From contig DASPQV010000048.1 of assembly GCA_035624785.1 (NCBI GenBank), positions 1-64,000 of the forward strand: DNA of 64,000 nt. The letters run 5' to 3'. Position 1 is the stretch's first letter. The number at the start of each line of letters is the position of its first letter. Positions 34,803-41,758 of this stretch are shown piece by piece. A program made the translations under genes and the position numbers. The notes beneath the pieces were generated by a model. The model was not told the origin of the DNA and did not search any database. It worked only from the letters and a program-made list of their open reading frames with translations. Origin of the DNA: JAJZNI01 sp035624785. GTDB lineage: Bacteria; Chloroflexota; Dormibacteria; Aeolococcales; Aeolococcaceae.

Positions 34803-36109
34803 GCCCGCCGGTCAGCCTCGCTCCGCTGTTCCGGGTGGACGGCGAGGTGAAGGTGCCTGGCGACAAGAGCATCAGCCACCGCGCCCTGATCCTGGGGGCG
34901 CTGGCGCGGGGGCGCACCTACCTGGGCAACCTCGCTCCCGGCGATGACGTGGCTCACACCGCCTCGTGCCTGCGCGATTGCGACGTGCTGGTCCGGCTCT
35001 ACGGGGACGGTCGGGCCATGGTCGAGGGGGGTGGCCCGGCTCGGGCTCTGAGCGCCCCCGGCGGCCGACTCGATTGCGGCAACTCGGGGAGCACGATGAG
35101 GATGCTGGCGGGGCCGCTGGCGGGCCAGCCCTTCGCCTCGTGCCTGGACGGCGATGCCTCGCTGCGCCGCCGCCCCATGCGCCGCATCGCCGAGCCCCTG
35201 CAGCGGATGGGGGCGGCGGTCCGGCTGAGCCCCGAGGGCACCGCCCCGGTCACCATCGAGGGCCGCAGCCCCCTCGGCTCGATCACCTATGAGCTGCCGG
35301 TCGCCAGCGCCCAGGTGAAGTCGGCGGTGCTGCTCGCCGGACTCTTCGCGGACGGCCCCACCACGGTGGTGGAGCCCAACCCCACCCGGGACCACACCGA
35401 GAGGCTGCTCCGGCTCTGCGGCGCCGAGGTCAGCGGTGAGGGGACGGCGGTGACCATCCGGCCGGGCCTCCTCCAGCCCTTCGGCCTCAGGGTTCCCGGG
35501 GACATCAGCTCCGCCGCCTTCTTCCTCTGCCTCGCCGCGGCCCGGCCGGGCTGGCGGGTGCGCTGCCCGGGCGTCGGCCTCAACCCCGGCCGCGACGGGG
35601 TCATCGAGGCGCTCCGCGCCATGGGGGCGGCGGTCGAGGTGGAGCCGGGCGAGCCGGCCTCGGGCGTCGAGCCCGCCGGCGACCTCGAGGTGCGGGGCGG
35701 TCCGCTCCACGGCACCCGGATCAGCGGTGCTCTGATCCCGCGTCTCATCGACGAGCTGCCGGTCCTCGCGGTGCTGGCGACCCAGGCGGAGGGGACCACC
35801 GAGATCACCGACGCGGCCGAGCTGCGAACCAAGGAGTCGGATCGCATCGCCCACCTCGTCGCCGGCCTCCGGCGGATGGGAGCCGCCTGCCAGCCGCTGC
35901 CCGACGGCGTCGTCGTCGAGGGACCGACCCGGCTGCGGCCGGCCGCGGTGGAGGCGGCCGGCGACCACCGCCTGGCCATGGCCTTCGCGGTTGCCGCCTG
36001 CCTGGTGACCCGCCCCGGGGCGACCCGGATCGCCGGCGCCGAGGCGGTGGCGATCTCCTATCCCGGCTTCTTCGAGGACCTGGCGTCACTGGCGCGGGGG
36101 GCAGCGTGA
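34799..36109 (+). CDS. aroA: 3-phosphoshikimate 1-carboxyvinyltransferase (EPSP synthase)
   Basis: The 436-residue enzyme joins PEP to shikimate-3-phosphate. VPGDKSISHRALILGALA (about residues 20-37), LDCGNSGSTMRMLAG, RRRPMRRIAEPLQRMGA, PVASAQVKSAVLLAGL, LRTKESDRIAHLVAGL and DHRLAMAFAVAA are all present. It supplies chorismate to the trp enzymes encoded just upstream. GTG overlaps the trpA stop. The RPMRR and SAQVKSA positions look like the bacterial class I type. Confidence 0.97.
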   Translation: MSPPVSLAPLFRVDGEVKVPGDKSISHRALILGALARGRTYLGNLAPGDDVAHTASCLRDCDVLVRLYGDGRAMVEGGGPARALSAPGGRLDCGNSGSTMRMLAGPLAGQPFASCLDGDASLRRRPMRRIAEPLQRMGAAVRLSPEGTAPVTIEGRSPLGSITYELPVASAQVKSAVLLAGLFADGPTTVVEPNPTRDHTERLLRLCGAEVSGEGTAVTIRPGLLQPFGLRVPGDISSAAFFLCLAAARPGWRVRCPGVGLNPGRDGVIEALRAMGAAVEVEPGEPASGVEPAGDLEVRGGPLHGTRISGALIPRLIDELPVLAVLATQAEGTTEITDAAELRTKESDRIAHLVAGLRRMGAACQPLPDGVVVEGPTRLRPAAVEAAGDHRLAMAFAVAACLVTRPGATRIAGAEAVAISYPGFFEDLASLARGAA

Positions 36110-36248
36110 GGGGGACCCTCTCAGCGAGGCAGAGGCGCGCCGCCGGCGGGGCCCGGGGCAGCACCTCACCGTCGCCGCCAAGTTATGGAACCTTCTGTCT
36201 CCAACTAGCCTTCTCCCGGCAGGGGTTGTGTGCCCGCCCGATCCGCCC

Positions 36249-37136
36249 TCACTTGAGCAGCCGGGAGAGCCTCCGGTCGGCGTAGACGCGCCCGCCGGTC
36301 TGGCAGGTGGGGCAGTACTGGAAGGAGCGGGAGGCGAGCGAGACCTCGCGCACCGTGTCGCCGCAGACCGGGCAGGGCTGGCCGGTCCGGCCGTGGACCC
36401 GCATCGCCAAGCGCTTGCCGTCCTTGAGCTCGTCGATGCCCAGGCCGCGAGCTCGCTCGACCGCCGATCCCAGGGTCGAGCGGAGGGCGGTGATGAGGCG
36501 CCCCGCCGTGTCGCCGTCGAGCCGGTCGGCGCGGGCGAAGGGCGACAGCCGGGCGGCGTGGAGGATCTCGTCGGAGTACGCGTTGCCCACCCCGGCCACC
36601 ACCTGCTGGTCGCTCAGCGCCGCCTTCAGGGTCCCCGGCCGGGCGTTCAGCAGGCTGGCCAGGCGGGTTGCGTCCAGCCCCTCGTCGAGAGCGTCGATGC
36701 CGAGCCGGGCGATCCCCGGGACCTCCTGGGGCTCGCGGACCAGATAGAGGGCCAGCCGTTTCTCGCTCCCCTGCTCGGTGATGTCGAGGGCCGAGCCGTC
36801 CTCGAAGCGGAGCCGGGCCGCCAGCGGCCCGCGCTGAGCCAGCCGGCCCTGGGAGGCGGCTTCCCTCAGCCGCACCCACCCGGCCCGGCTGAGGTGGACG
36901 ACCAGATGGAGCGGTGGGGTGGGGGAGGGAGGCGATTGAACCGATGGAAAGGAAAGGTCGAGAAACTTGCCGTGACGCCGCGCCCCGGCGACCTCCCGCC
37001 CGCTGAGCGCCGTGACCGGCGGGTCGTAGGTCTTGAGGGCGGCCACCGACGGCACCAGGAGACCCGCCACCCGCCGGCCGCGGAGCAGCCGGTCGAGGCT
37101 CTCGGCTAGGGCTTGGACCTCGGGAAGCTCGGGCAC
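36249..37136 (-). CDS. mutM: Formamidopyrimidine-DNA glycosylase (Fpg/MutM family)
   Basis: The 295-residue enzyme excises oxidised purines and nicks the AP site. Choosing the GTG at 37136 gives MPELPEVQALAESL, placing the catalytic Pro2 and Glu3 exactly at the N terminus; the longer ATG frame would bury them. GKFLDLSF holds the conserved Lys, QQVVAGVGNAYSDEIL the H2TH region, and CPVCGD...YCPTC with GRVYADRRLSR forms the zinc finger. Nei-type specificity is possible. It is convergent with aroA across a 139-nt gap. Confidence 0.94.
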   Translation of the reverse strand: MPELPEVQALAESLDRLLRGRRVAGLLVPSVAALKTYDPPVTALSGREVAGARRHGKFLDLSFPSVQSPPSPTPPLHLVVHLSRAGWVRLREAASQGRLAQRGPLAARLRFEDGSALDITEQGSEKRLALYLVREPQEVPGIARLGIDALDEGLDATRLASLLNARPGTLKAALSDQQVVAGVGNAYSDEILHAARLSPFARADRLDGDTAGRLITALRSTLGSAVERARGLGIDELKDGKRLAMRVHGRTGQPCPVCGDTVREVSLASRSFQYCPTCQTGGRVYADRRLSRLLK

Positions 37137-37249
37137 GAGCCCATGGTCGGGCATGGAACAATCGGCGCGCGCGGCGGCCCGCGCTGGGACCGGCAGGCGG
37201 GCTTGGAAGGCGTGCGCATGCCGGTCGGTTCGAGGTCACGGAGGGCCGC

Positions 37250-37879
37250 ATGAGCGGGCTGAACCGGCCCGGCAAGATCGTCTGCGTCGGCAGGAACTAC
37301 CGGGCGCACGCCGACGAGCTCGGCCACAGCCTGGACCCGGAGCCGCTCCTCTTTCTCAAGCCGCCCTCCGCGGTGATCGGGCAGGGCGACGCCATCCTGC
37401 TGCCCCGGCTGCCCGCCAAGCTGGCCCGGATCGACTACGAGGGCGAGTTGGTCGCCATCATCGGACGCCCCCTCCGCCACTCGCCTCCGGAGGCCGCCCT
37501 GGAGGCGGTCCGCGGCTACACCTGCGGCAACGATGTGACCGCCCGGGAGATCCAGGGCGCCGAGTCCCAGTGGACGCGGGCCAAGGGGTTCGACACCTTC
37601 TGTCCCCTCGGGCCCGAGGTGGTGTCCCTCGACCCCAGCGACCTGGCCATCACGACCCGGGTCAACGGGGAGGTGCGCCAGCGCGGCCGCACCCGTGACC
37701 TGATCTTCGGGATCGGCGAGCTGCTCGCTTACATCAGCGGCTGCATGACCCTGGAGCCCGGCGACGCGGTCTTCACCGGGACCCCGGCGGGGGTCGGGCC
37801 GCTTCACCGCGGCGACGTCGTGGAGGTCGAGATAGAGGGGATCGGGGTGCTCCGCAACCCGGTTCGGAGCGAGCCGTGA
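37250..37879 (+). CDS. Fumarylacetoacetate hydrolase family protein
   Basis: The 209-residue protein is a stand-alone FAH C-terminal domain. KIVCVGRNYRAHADELG (about residues 9-25), LFLKPPSAVIG, DYEGELVAIIGR with the metal-binding Glu, YTCGNDVTAREIQ and the GTPAGVGPLHRGDVVEVEIE segment match the family, which cleaves C-C bonds of beta-diketo or oxaloacetate-like acids. A YcgM-like oxaloacetate tautomerase or acylpyruvase role is possible. It is divergent from mutM. Confidence 0.93.
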   Translation: MSGLNRPGKIVCVGRNYRAHADELGHSLDPEPLLFLKPPSAVIGQGDAILLPRLPAKLARIDYEGELVAIIGRPLRHSPPEAALEAVRGYTCGNDVTAREIQGAESQWTRAKGFDTFCPLGPEVVSLDPSDLAITTRVNGEVRQRGRTRDLIFGIGELLAYISGCMTLEPGDAVFTGTPAGVGPLHRGDVVEVEIEGIGVLRNPVRSEP

Positions 37880-38063
37880 GACGGCGGCGAGCGGGCCGAG
37901 CGGCGGGCGGGCGGGGCTCCACGGCCTCCCGCCGGTGGCCGGCTCTGGAGGGCGCGGCGCCATCGAGGCCGTCACCGCCCCGGCGCCTGGCTCGGGGAGC
38001 TCCGCCGGTGTACTGTTGCGGCCAGTGGGCCCGCCGCCCGCTGCGTGCATGGAGGGAGGCAGA

Positions 38064-38762
38064 GTGAGCGTGTCGACGTCCGTCCCGTCCCTCCGGAGCG
38101 CCCACGCGCGGACGGCGGAGCACGTCCTCTGCGTTCCCCGCGCCACCATTTTCCCGGACGGCTCGTGGCATGGCCTGGTGACCCGGGGGCTGGAGCGGGT
38201 GCTGCGCACCATCCACGCCGCCAGCGAGTACCGCCCCCGACACCTGGTCGAGGAGGACCTCGAGCAGCAGCAGGTGATCCCCTACTGCATCGTCCACCAT
38301 CCCTGGGACGACACCTACCTGCTGACCAGGCGGCTCCGCCGCTCCAGCGAGCGGCGGCTCCACGACCTCTACTCGCTGGGAGTGGGCGGGCACATCAACC
38401 CCGGCGACGGAGAGAAGGTCGACCCGGTGGTGGGCGGCCTGCTCCGGGAGTGGGCGGAGGAGATAGTCTGCCCGGCGCCGGCCTCGGCCCGGCTGGTGGC
38501 GGTGCTGAACGACGATTCGACCCCCGTGGCCAAGCACCACCTCGGCCTGGTCTTCGTGGTCGAGCCCTCGGCGGGCCCCGTCGAGATCAGGGAGGCGGAG
38601 AAGCTGGAGGGGGAGCCGATGAGCCTGGAGACGATGCGGGTCCACTACCTGAGCATGGAGTCGTGGTCCCAGCTCTGCTACGACGACCTGGTGGCGGGGG
38701 CCCTGGAGCGGGCGGGGCGCAGCCCCCTGGTGGTCGAGCTGCCGGCGGCGCCGCCCGGCTGA
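38064..38762 (+). CDS. NUDIX-like predicted phosphoesterase (COG4112-type)
   Basis: The 232-residue protein has a NUDIX-related core: LYSLGVGGHINPGDGEKVDP (about residues 110-130), then GGLLREWAEEIVC, which resembles the Nudix box REx2EE without being canonical. The VLCVPRATIFPDGSWHGL start is typical of this small uncharacterised group. GTG at 38064 is preceded by a strong GGAGG at 38052-38056; an ATG at 38049 is the alternative. Substrate unknown. Confidence 0.8.
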   Translation: MSVSTSVPSLRSAHARTAEHVLCVPRATIFPDGSWHGLVTRGLERVLRTIHAASEYRPRHLVEEDLEQQQVIPYCIVHHPWDDTYLLTRRLRRSSERRLHDLYSLGVGGHINPGDGEKVDPVVGGLLREWAEEIVCPAPASARLVAVLNDDSTPVAKHHLGLVFVVEPSAGPVEIREAEKLEGEPMSLETMRVHYLSMESWSQLCYDDLVAGALERAGRSPLVVELPAAPPG

Positions 38763-38776
38763 GCCGGGGGCGTCCG

Positions 38777-38782
38777 TATACT
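38777..38782 (+). promoter_or_regulatory. -10 box, leaderless start of the MoaD-like gene
   Basis: TATACT ends 7 nt before the ATG at 38790. Confidence 0.6.
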
Positions 38783-38789
38783 CGCTGCC

Positions 38790-39065
38790 ATGGCCGTGAA
38801 CGTTCGCGTCCCCGGACCGCTGCGCCGGTTGACCGCCGGCAGCTCCCAGGTGCAGGTGGAGGGCGCCACCGTCGCCGAGGCGCTCGCCGACCTCGAAGCC
38901 CGGTATCCGGGCTTCAGCGACCGCCTCTACGACGAGGGCGGCCGGCTCCGGCAGTTCATCAACATCTACGTCAACGACAGCGACATCCGGTTCGGGAGCG
39001 GTCTCGAGACGCCGGTCGCCGACCGCGACGACATCTCGATAGTCCCGGCCGTGGCCGGCGGCTGA
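38790..39065 (+). CDS. MoaD/ThiS-family ubiquitin-like sulfur carrier
   Basis: The 91-residue protein is a beta-grasp domain: VNVRVPGPLRRLTAGSSQVQ, VAEALADLEARYPGF, FINIYVNDSDIRF and DDISIVPAVAGG. It ends exactly in Gly-Gly, the tail that is adenylated and thiocarboxylated in MoaD and ThiS or conjugated in SAMP-type modifiers. It has its own leaderless-type promoter and sits 64 nt upstream of mnmA, a tRNA thiolase. That suggests, but does not prove, a sulfur-transfer role. Confidence 0.88.
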   Translation: MAVNVRVPGPLRRLTAGSSQVQVEGATVAEALADLEARYPGFSDRLYDEGGRLRQFINIYVNDSDIRFGSGLETPVADRDDISIVPAVAGG

Positions 39066-39129
39066 GGTTCGGACGGCAATCCCCGGCGCGCCGCCGCCGG
39101 CGGTCATCCCGGACGACCCCTTCGCCGAC

Positions 39130-40221
39130 GTGCCCGATGACGCGGTGGTCGCCGTGGCCATGTCGGGAGGCGTCGACAGCAGCGTGGCGGCGGCTCGCTG
39201 CGCGGCTCGGGGGCTGCGCAGCTTCGGGATCACCCTGGCCATGTGGCCGGCCGATCGGGAGCGGCTCCGGGACCGCGGCTGCTGCTCCATCGACGCCGTG
39301 GAGGACGCCCGCCGGGTGGCCAGCCGGTTGGGGATCCGCCACCTGGTCTGGAACCTCGAGCCGGAGTTCACCGAACTGGTGATCACCCCCTTCGAGGAGG
39401 GCTACGCCGGGGGCCGGACTCCCAACCCCTGCGTCCGATGCAACCAGCGGATCAAATTCGGGGTCCTCCTCCAGAGAGCTCGCGCCGTGGGAGCCACCCA
39501 CCTGGCCACCGGCCATTACGCGCGGGTGGGCCGGCGCGGTGACAGCTGGTGCCTGTGCCGGGCGCGGGATGGCCGCAAGGACCAGGCCTACACCCTGCAC
39601 CGCCTCGACCAGGACCAGCTCGGAGCCGCGGTGTTCCCCCTCGGCGGCGTCGCGGGGAAGCCGGAGGTCAGGGCCGAGGCGTCGCGACTCGGCCTGGCCA
39701 CCGCCCACAAGCGGGACTCCCAGGAGCTCTGCTTCGTCGATGACCGGCTGGCCGCCGAGCTGAGCCGGCGCCTGGCCGGGCGCTACCGGCCCGGCGAGAT
39801 CGTCGACCGGCAGGGGCGGGTGCTCGGGGAGCACCGCGGGCTCCCCTTCTACACGGTCGGCCAGCGCCGCCGGCTGGGCATCGCCCCCGATCGTCCCGAC
39901 GCCGCTCCGCGGTACGTGGTCGCCCTGGACGCGGCGGCCAACCGGCTGGTGGTCGGCGACGTCGCCGAGCTGCAGCGAACCGCGCTCACCGCGATCGACT
40001 GCCGGTGGGTCTGCGGATCTCCGCCCCCCGATGGTGACGGGGTGGAAGCGCAGCTGAGGGCCCACGGCGCCGCCCACCCCGCGAGGGTCGAGCAGGCCTC
40101 CCAGGACCGCCTGATGATTCGCTTCGCCGCCGCGGTGAGCCAGGTGTCCCCCGGGCAGTCCGTGGTGCTCTACCGCGGTGAGGAGGTGATCGGCGGGGGC
40201 ACCGTCGACACCGCGGCGTGA
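39130..40221 (+). CDS. mnmA: tRNA-specific 2-thiouridylase MnmA
   Basis: The 363-residue enzyme thiolates U34 of Glu, Gln and Lys tRNAs. The PP-loop VAMSGGVDSSVAA is at about residues 8-20. The catalytic Cys pair is in NPCVRCNQRIKFG (about residue 97) and SQELCFVDD (about residue 198). GHYARV, KDQAYTLHRL and LPFYTVGQRRRLGI are further family motifs. The start is GTG. The sulfur donor is not encoded next to it, apart from the MoaD-like gene. Confidence 0.96.
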   Translation: MPDDAVVAVAMSGGVDSSVAAARCAARGLRSFGITLAMWPADRERLRDRGCCSIDAVEDARRVASRLGIRHLVWNLEPEFTELVITPFEEGYAGGRTPNPCVRCNQRIKFGVLLQRARAVGATHLATGHYARVGRRGDSWCLCRARDGRKDQAYTLHRLDQDQLGAAVFPLGGVAGKPEVRAEASRLGLATAHKRDSQELCFVDDRLAAELSRRLAGRYRPGEIVDRQGRVLGEHRGLPFYTVGQRRRLGIAPDRPDAAPRYVVALDAAANRLVVGDVAELQRTALTAIDCRWVCGSPPPDGDGVEAQLRAHGAAHPARVEQASQDRLMIRFAAAVSQVSPGQSVVLYRGEEVIGGGTVDTAA

Positions 40222-40286
40222 ACCCGCCCCGCCCTCAGGCCCCGCGGTAGGGTACGGGCTGCGCCGCCTCACGGAGCGAGCATCCG

Positions 40287-40664
40287 ATGCCGACCTGGTT
40301 CCAGATCCTGATTGCCTGCCTGGTGGTGGCCGCGGCTTGCGTGGGCGCGGCCTACTGCTTCTGGTTCGGCTACCGGCACCGCAACTGGCTGGTCCACATC
40401 GTGGGCGCCGGGCTGGTGGTCACCGTCGCCGGCCTGGTCGGCGAGCGCAACCCGGTATCCGCGACTGGACGGCCGTCGAGCGTCTGGGACATGTCGATCC
40501 CGGTGCCCCTGGTGCCGCTGCGCCTCGACCAGGTGACCGTCGGCGGCTTGGTGCTGACCCTGGTCGGGCTTGCCCTGGTTCTCTTCCTCGAAAGGGTGGT
40601 CCCGCCCGAGGAACGCTGGCGGCCGCCCCCGGCGCGGCGCCTCGACGACGACGACTCGGTGTGA
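40287..40664 (+). CDS. Hypothetical membrane protein preceding the Nuo-like module
   Basis: I do not recognise a family. The 125-residue protein has three likely membrane helices (ILIACLVVAAACVGAAYCFW, VHIVGAGLVVTVAGLV, VGGLVLTLVGLALVLFL), a short His/Arg-rich loop (GYRHRNW) and an acidic C terminus (RRLDDDDSV). It lies 168 nt upstream of nuoJ on the same strand and could be an accessory subunit of the same membrane complex, but only position supports that. Confidence 0.7.
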   Translation: MPTWFQILIACLVVAAACVGAAYCFWFGYRHRNWLVHIVGAGLVVTVAGLVGERNPVSATGRPSSVWDMSIPVPLVPLRLDQVTVGGLVLTLVGLALVLFLERVVPPEERWRPPPARRLDDDDSV

Positions 40665-40716
40665 CCACCGGGTGCGCGGCAGCGCTGCCGGCGTGGGGCA
40701 GCCGCCCATGCACCGG

Positions 40717-40722
40717 TACAAT
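40717..40722 (+). promoter_or_regulatory. -10 box for the Nuo-like module
   Basis: TACAAT ends 9 nt before the ATG of the 34-codon ORF at 40732. Confidence 0.5.
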
Positions 40723-40731
40723 CCCGCAGCG

Positions 40732-40836
40732 ATGTCCGAGCCAGGCAGCCCTCGCGCTCCCGATCCCTCCGCCGGGCCGGAGTCGACGCTCGTGGTTGGG
40801 CCGCGGCGCGGCTCCCCGCGCCGGGGCCGGCGATGA
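40732..40836 (+). CDS. Putative leaderless small ORF overlapping nuoJ, 34 aa
   Basis: ATG at 40732, 9 nt after TACAAT, opens a 34-codon frame rich in Pro, Ser, Gly and Arg (MSEPGSPRAPDPSAGPESTL, then a basic tail PRRGSPRRGRR). Its TGA shares the ATGA with the nuoJ start, so translation is probably coupled. It is hydrophilic, with no membrane segment. It may be only a coupling ORF or a small subunit; I do not recognise it. Confidence 0.45.
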   Translation: MSEPGSPRAPDPSAGPESTLVVGPRRGSPRRGRR

Positions 40837-41432
40837 GCGCGGGCGGCTTCTACATCTCCGCCGTGCTGGTGGTGCTGAGCTGCGCTGCCGCGGTCTGGGC
40901 TCGCCGCCCTCGCCTCATGGCCATCGCCGCCCTGGCGGTGGTCATCTCGGTGGGTCTCTTCCTGCTGCTGAGCGGTGAGTACCTGCTCACCCTCCTGGTC
41001 GTGGTGCTCCTGCTCGCGACCCTGGCGGCGATCGTGGAGGCCGCCCGGCGGGGAGCGTTCGGAGCCCTGGGAGAGCCGCTCCCGCTCAGCCGCTGGGGCG
41101 TGGGCCTGGGGCTGGCCGTCCTCTCCCTGGTGGTCCTTGACGGGGCGGCGATCGCCGCCGGGAACCGGTGGCACCAGCACGGGGTGCTGGCGGGGCTCGC
41201 CGGGGTGCTGCGCTCTCAGGCACCCCTCACCGCGGCCCTGCTGGCCGTGGCTGGGGTGTCGGGGGTGGCGGCGGCGATCGTGATCGGGCGGGTCAGCCCG
41301 GACGAGGCCGAGCAGCAGCGGCGCCGCACGGAGCGGCGGGAGCGGGAGGAGCGGATGCGCCGCCGGCGCGAGGACCGGGCGGCCGCGCGCCGCCGGGAGC
41401 ACGCTCCGGCCGGCAGCGGGGAGAACCTGTGA
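40833..41432 (+). CDS. nuoJ: NuoJ-like membrane subunit
   Basis: The 199-residue protein has about five membrane helices. The first three resemble complex I subunit J (FYISAVLVVLSCAAAVWARR, then VVISVGLFLLLSGEYLL). The third-helix YAGAI motif of canonical NuoJ is missing; the corresponding stretch reads LLVVVLLLATLAAIVE. The C terminus is a long Arg/Glu tail (about residues 165-195). It opens a run of genes J-K-L-M-N with 0-4 nt spacing. Identity rests mostly on this order, so the call is firm for the family and not for the activity. Confidence 0.82.
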   Translation: MSAGGFYISAVLVVLSCAAAVWARRPRLMAIAALAVVISVGLFLLLSGEYLLTLLVVVLLLATLAAIVEAARRGAFGALGEPLPLSRWGVGLGLAVLSLVVLDGAAIAAGNRWHQHGVLAGLAGVLRSQAPLTAALLAVAGVSGVAAAIVIGRVSPDEAEQQRRRTERREREERMRRRREDRAAARRREHAPAGSGENL

Positions 41433-41758
41433 TCGGGCCGGGCCAGATCGCCGTGCTCAGCGGCATCGTCTTCGCCATCGGGGTCTTCGGGCTGCTCAGC
41501 CGCCGGGACGCCGTCGGGCTGCTGATCAGCCTGGCCATCCTCCTGCTGGCGTCGGTGATCGCCTTCGCAGGCTTCACGGCCACCGGCGGCGGCCGCGGCG
41601 GCCCCCCCAAGGGAGAGGTGGTGGCCCTGGCCGTGGTCATGGTCTGCGCCATCCAGACGCTGCTGGGCGCCGCCCTCGTGGCTCTGCTGCGGCGGCGGCG
41701 CGAGAGCCTCGACGTCGACGCCTACGACGAGCCGCCCGGCAGCGGGGAGGCCGGCTAG
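41429..41758 (+). CDS. nuoK: NuoK-like membrane subunit, key Glu residues replaced
   Basis: The 109-residue, three-helix protein matches NuoK at LSGIVFAIGVFGLLSRRDAV (canonical LSAILFxIGLYGLLxRR). The two membrane Glu residues that carry protons in E. coli NuoK (Glu36 and Glu72) align by eye with Ala (ISLAILLLAS) and Gln (MVCAIQTLLGAAL). The GTG start overlaps the nuoJ stop. The C-terminal tail is charged and longer than usual. Confidence 0.85.
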   Translation: MIGPGQIAVLSGIVFAIGVFGLLSRRDAVGLLISLAILLLASVIAFAGFTATGGGRGGPPKGEVVALAVVMVCAIQTLLGAALVALLRRRRESLDVDAYDEPPGSGEAG

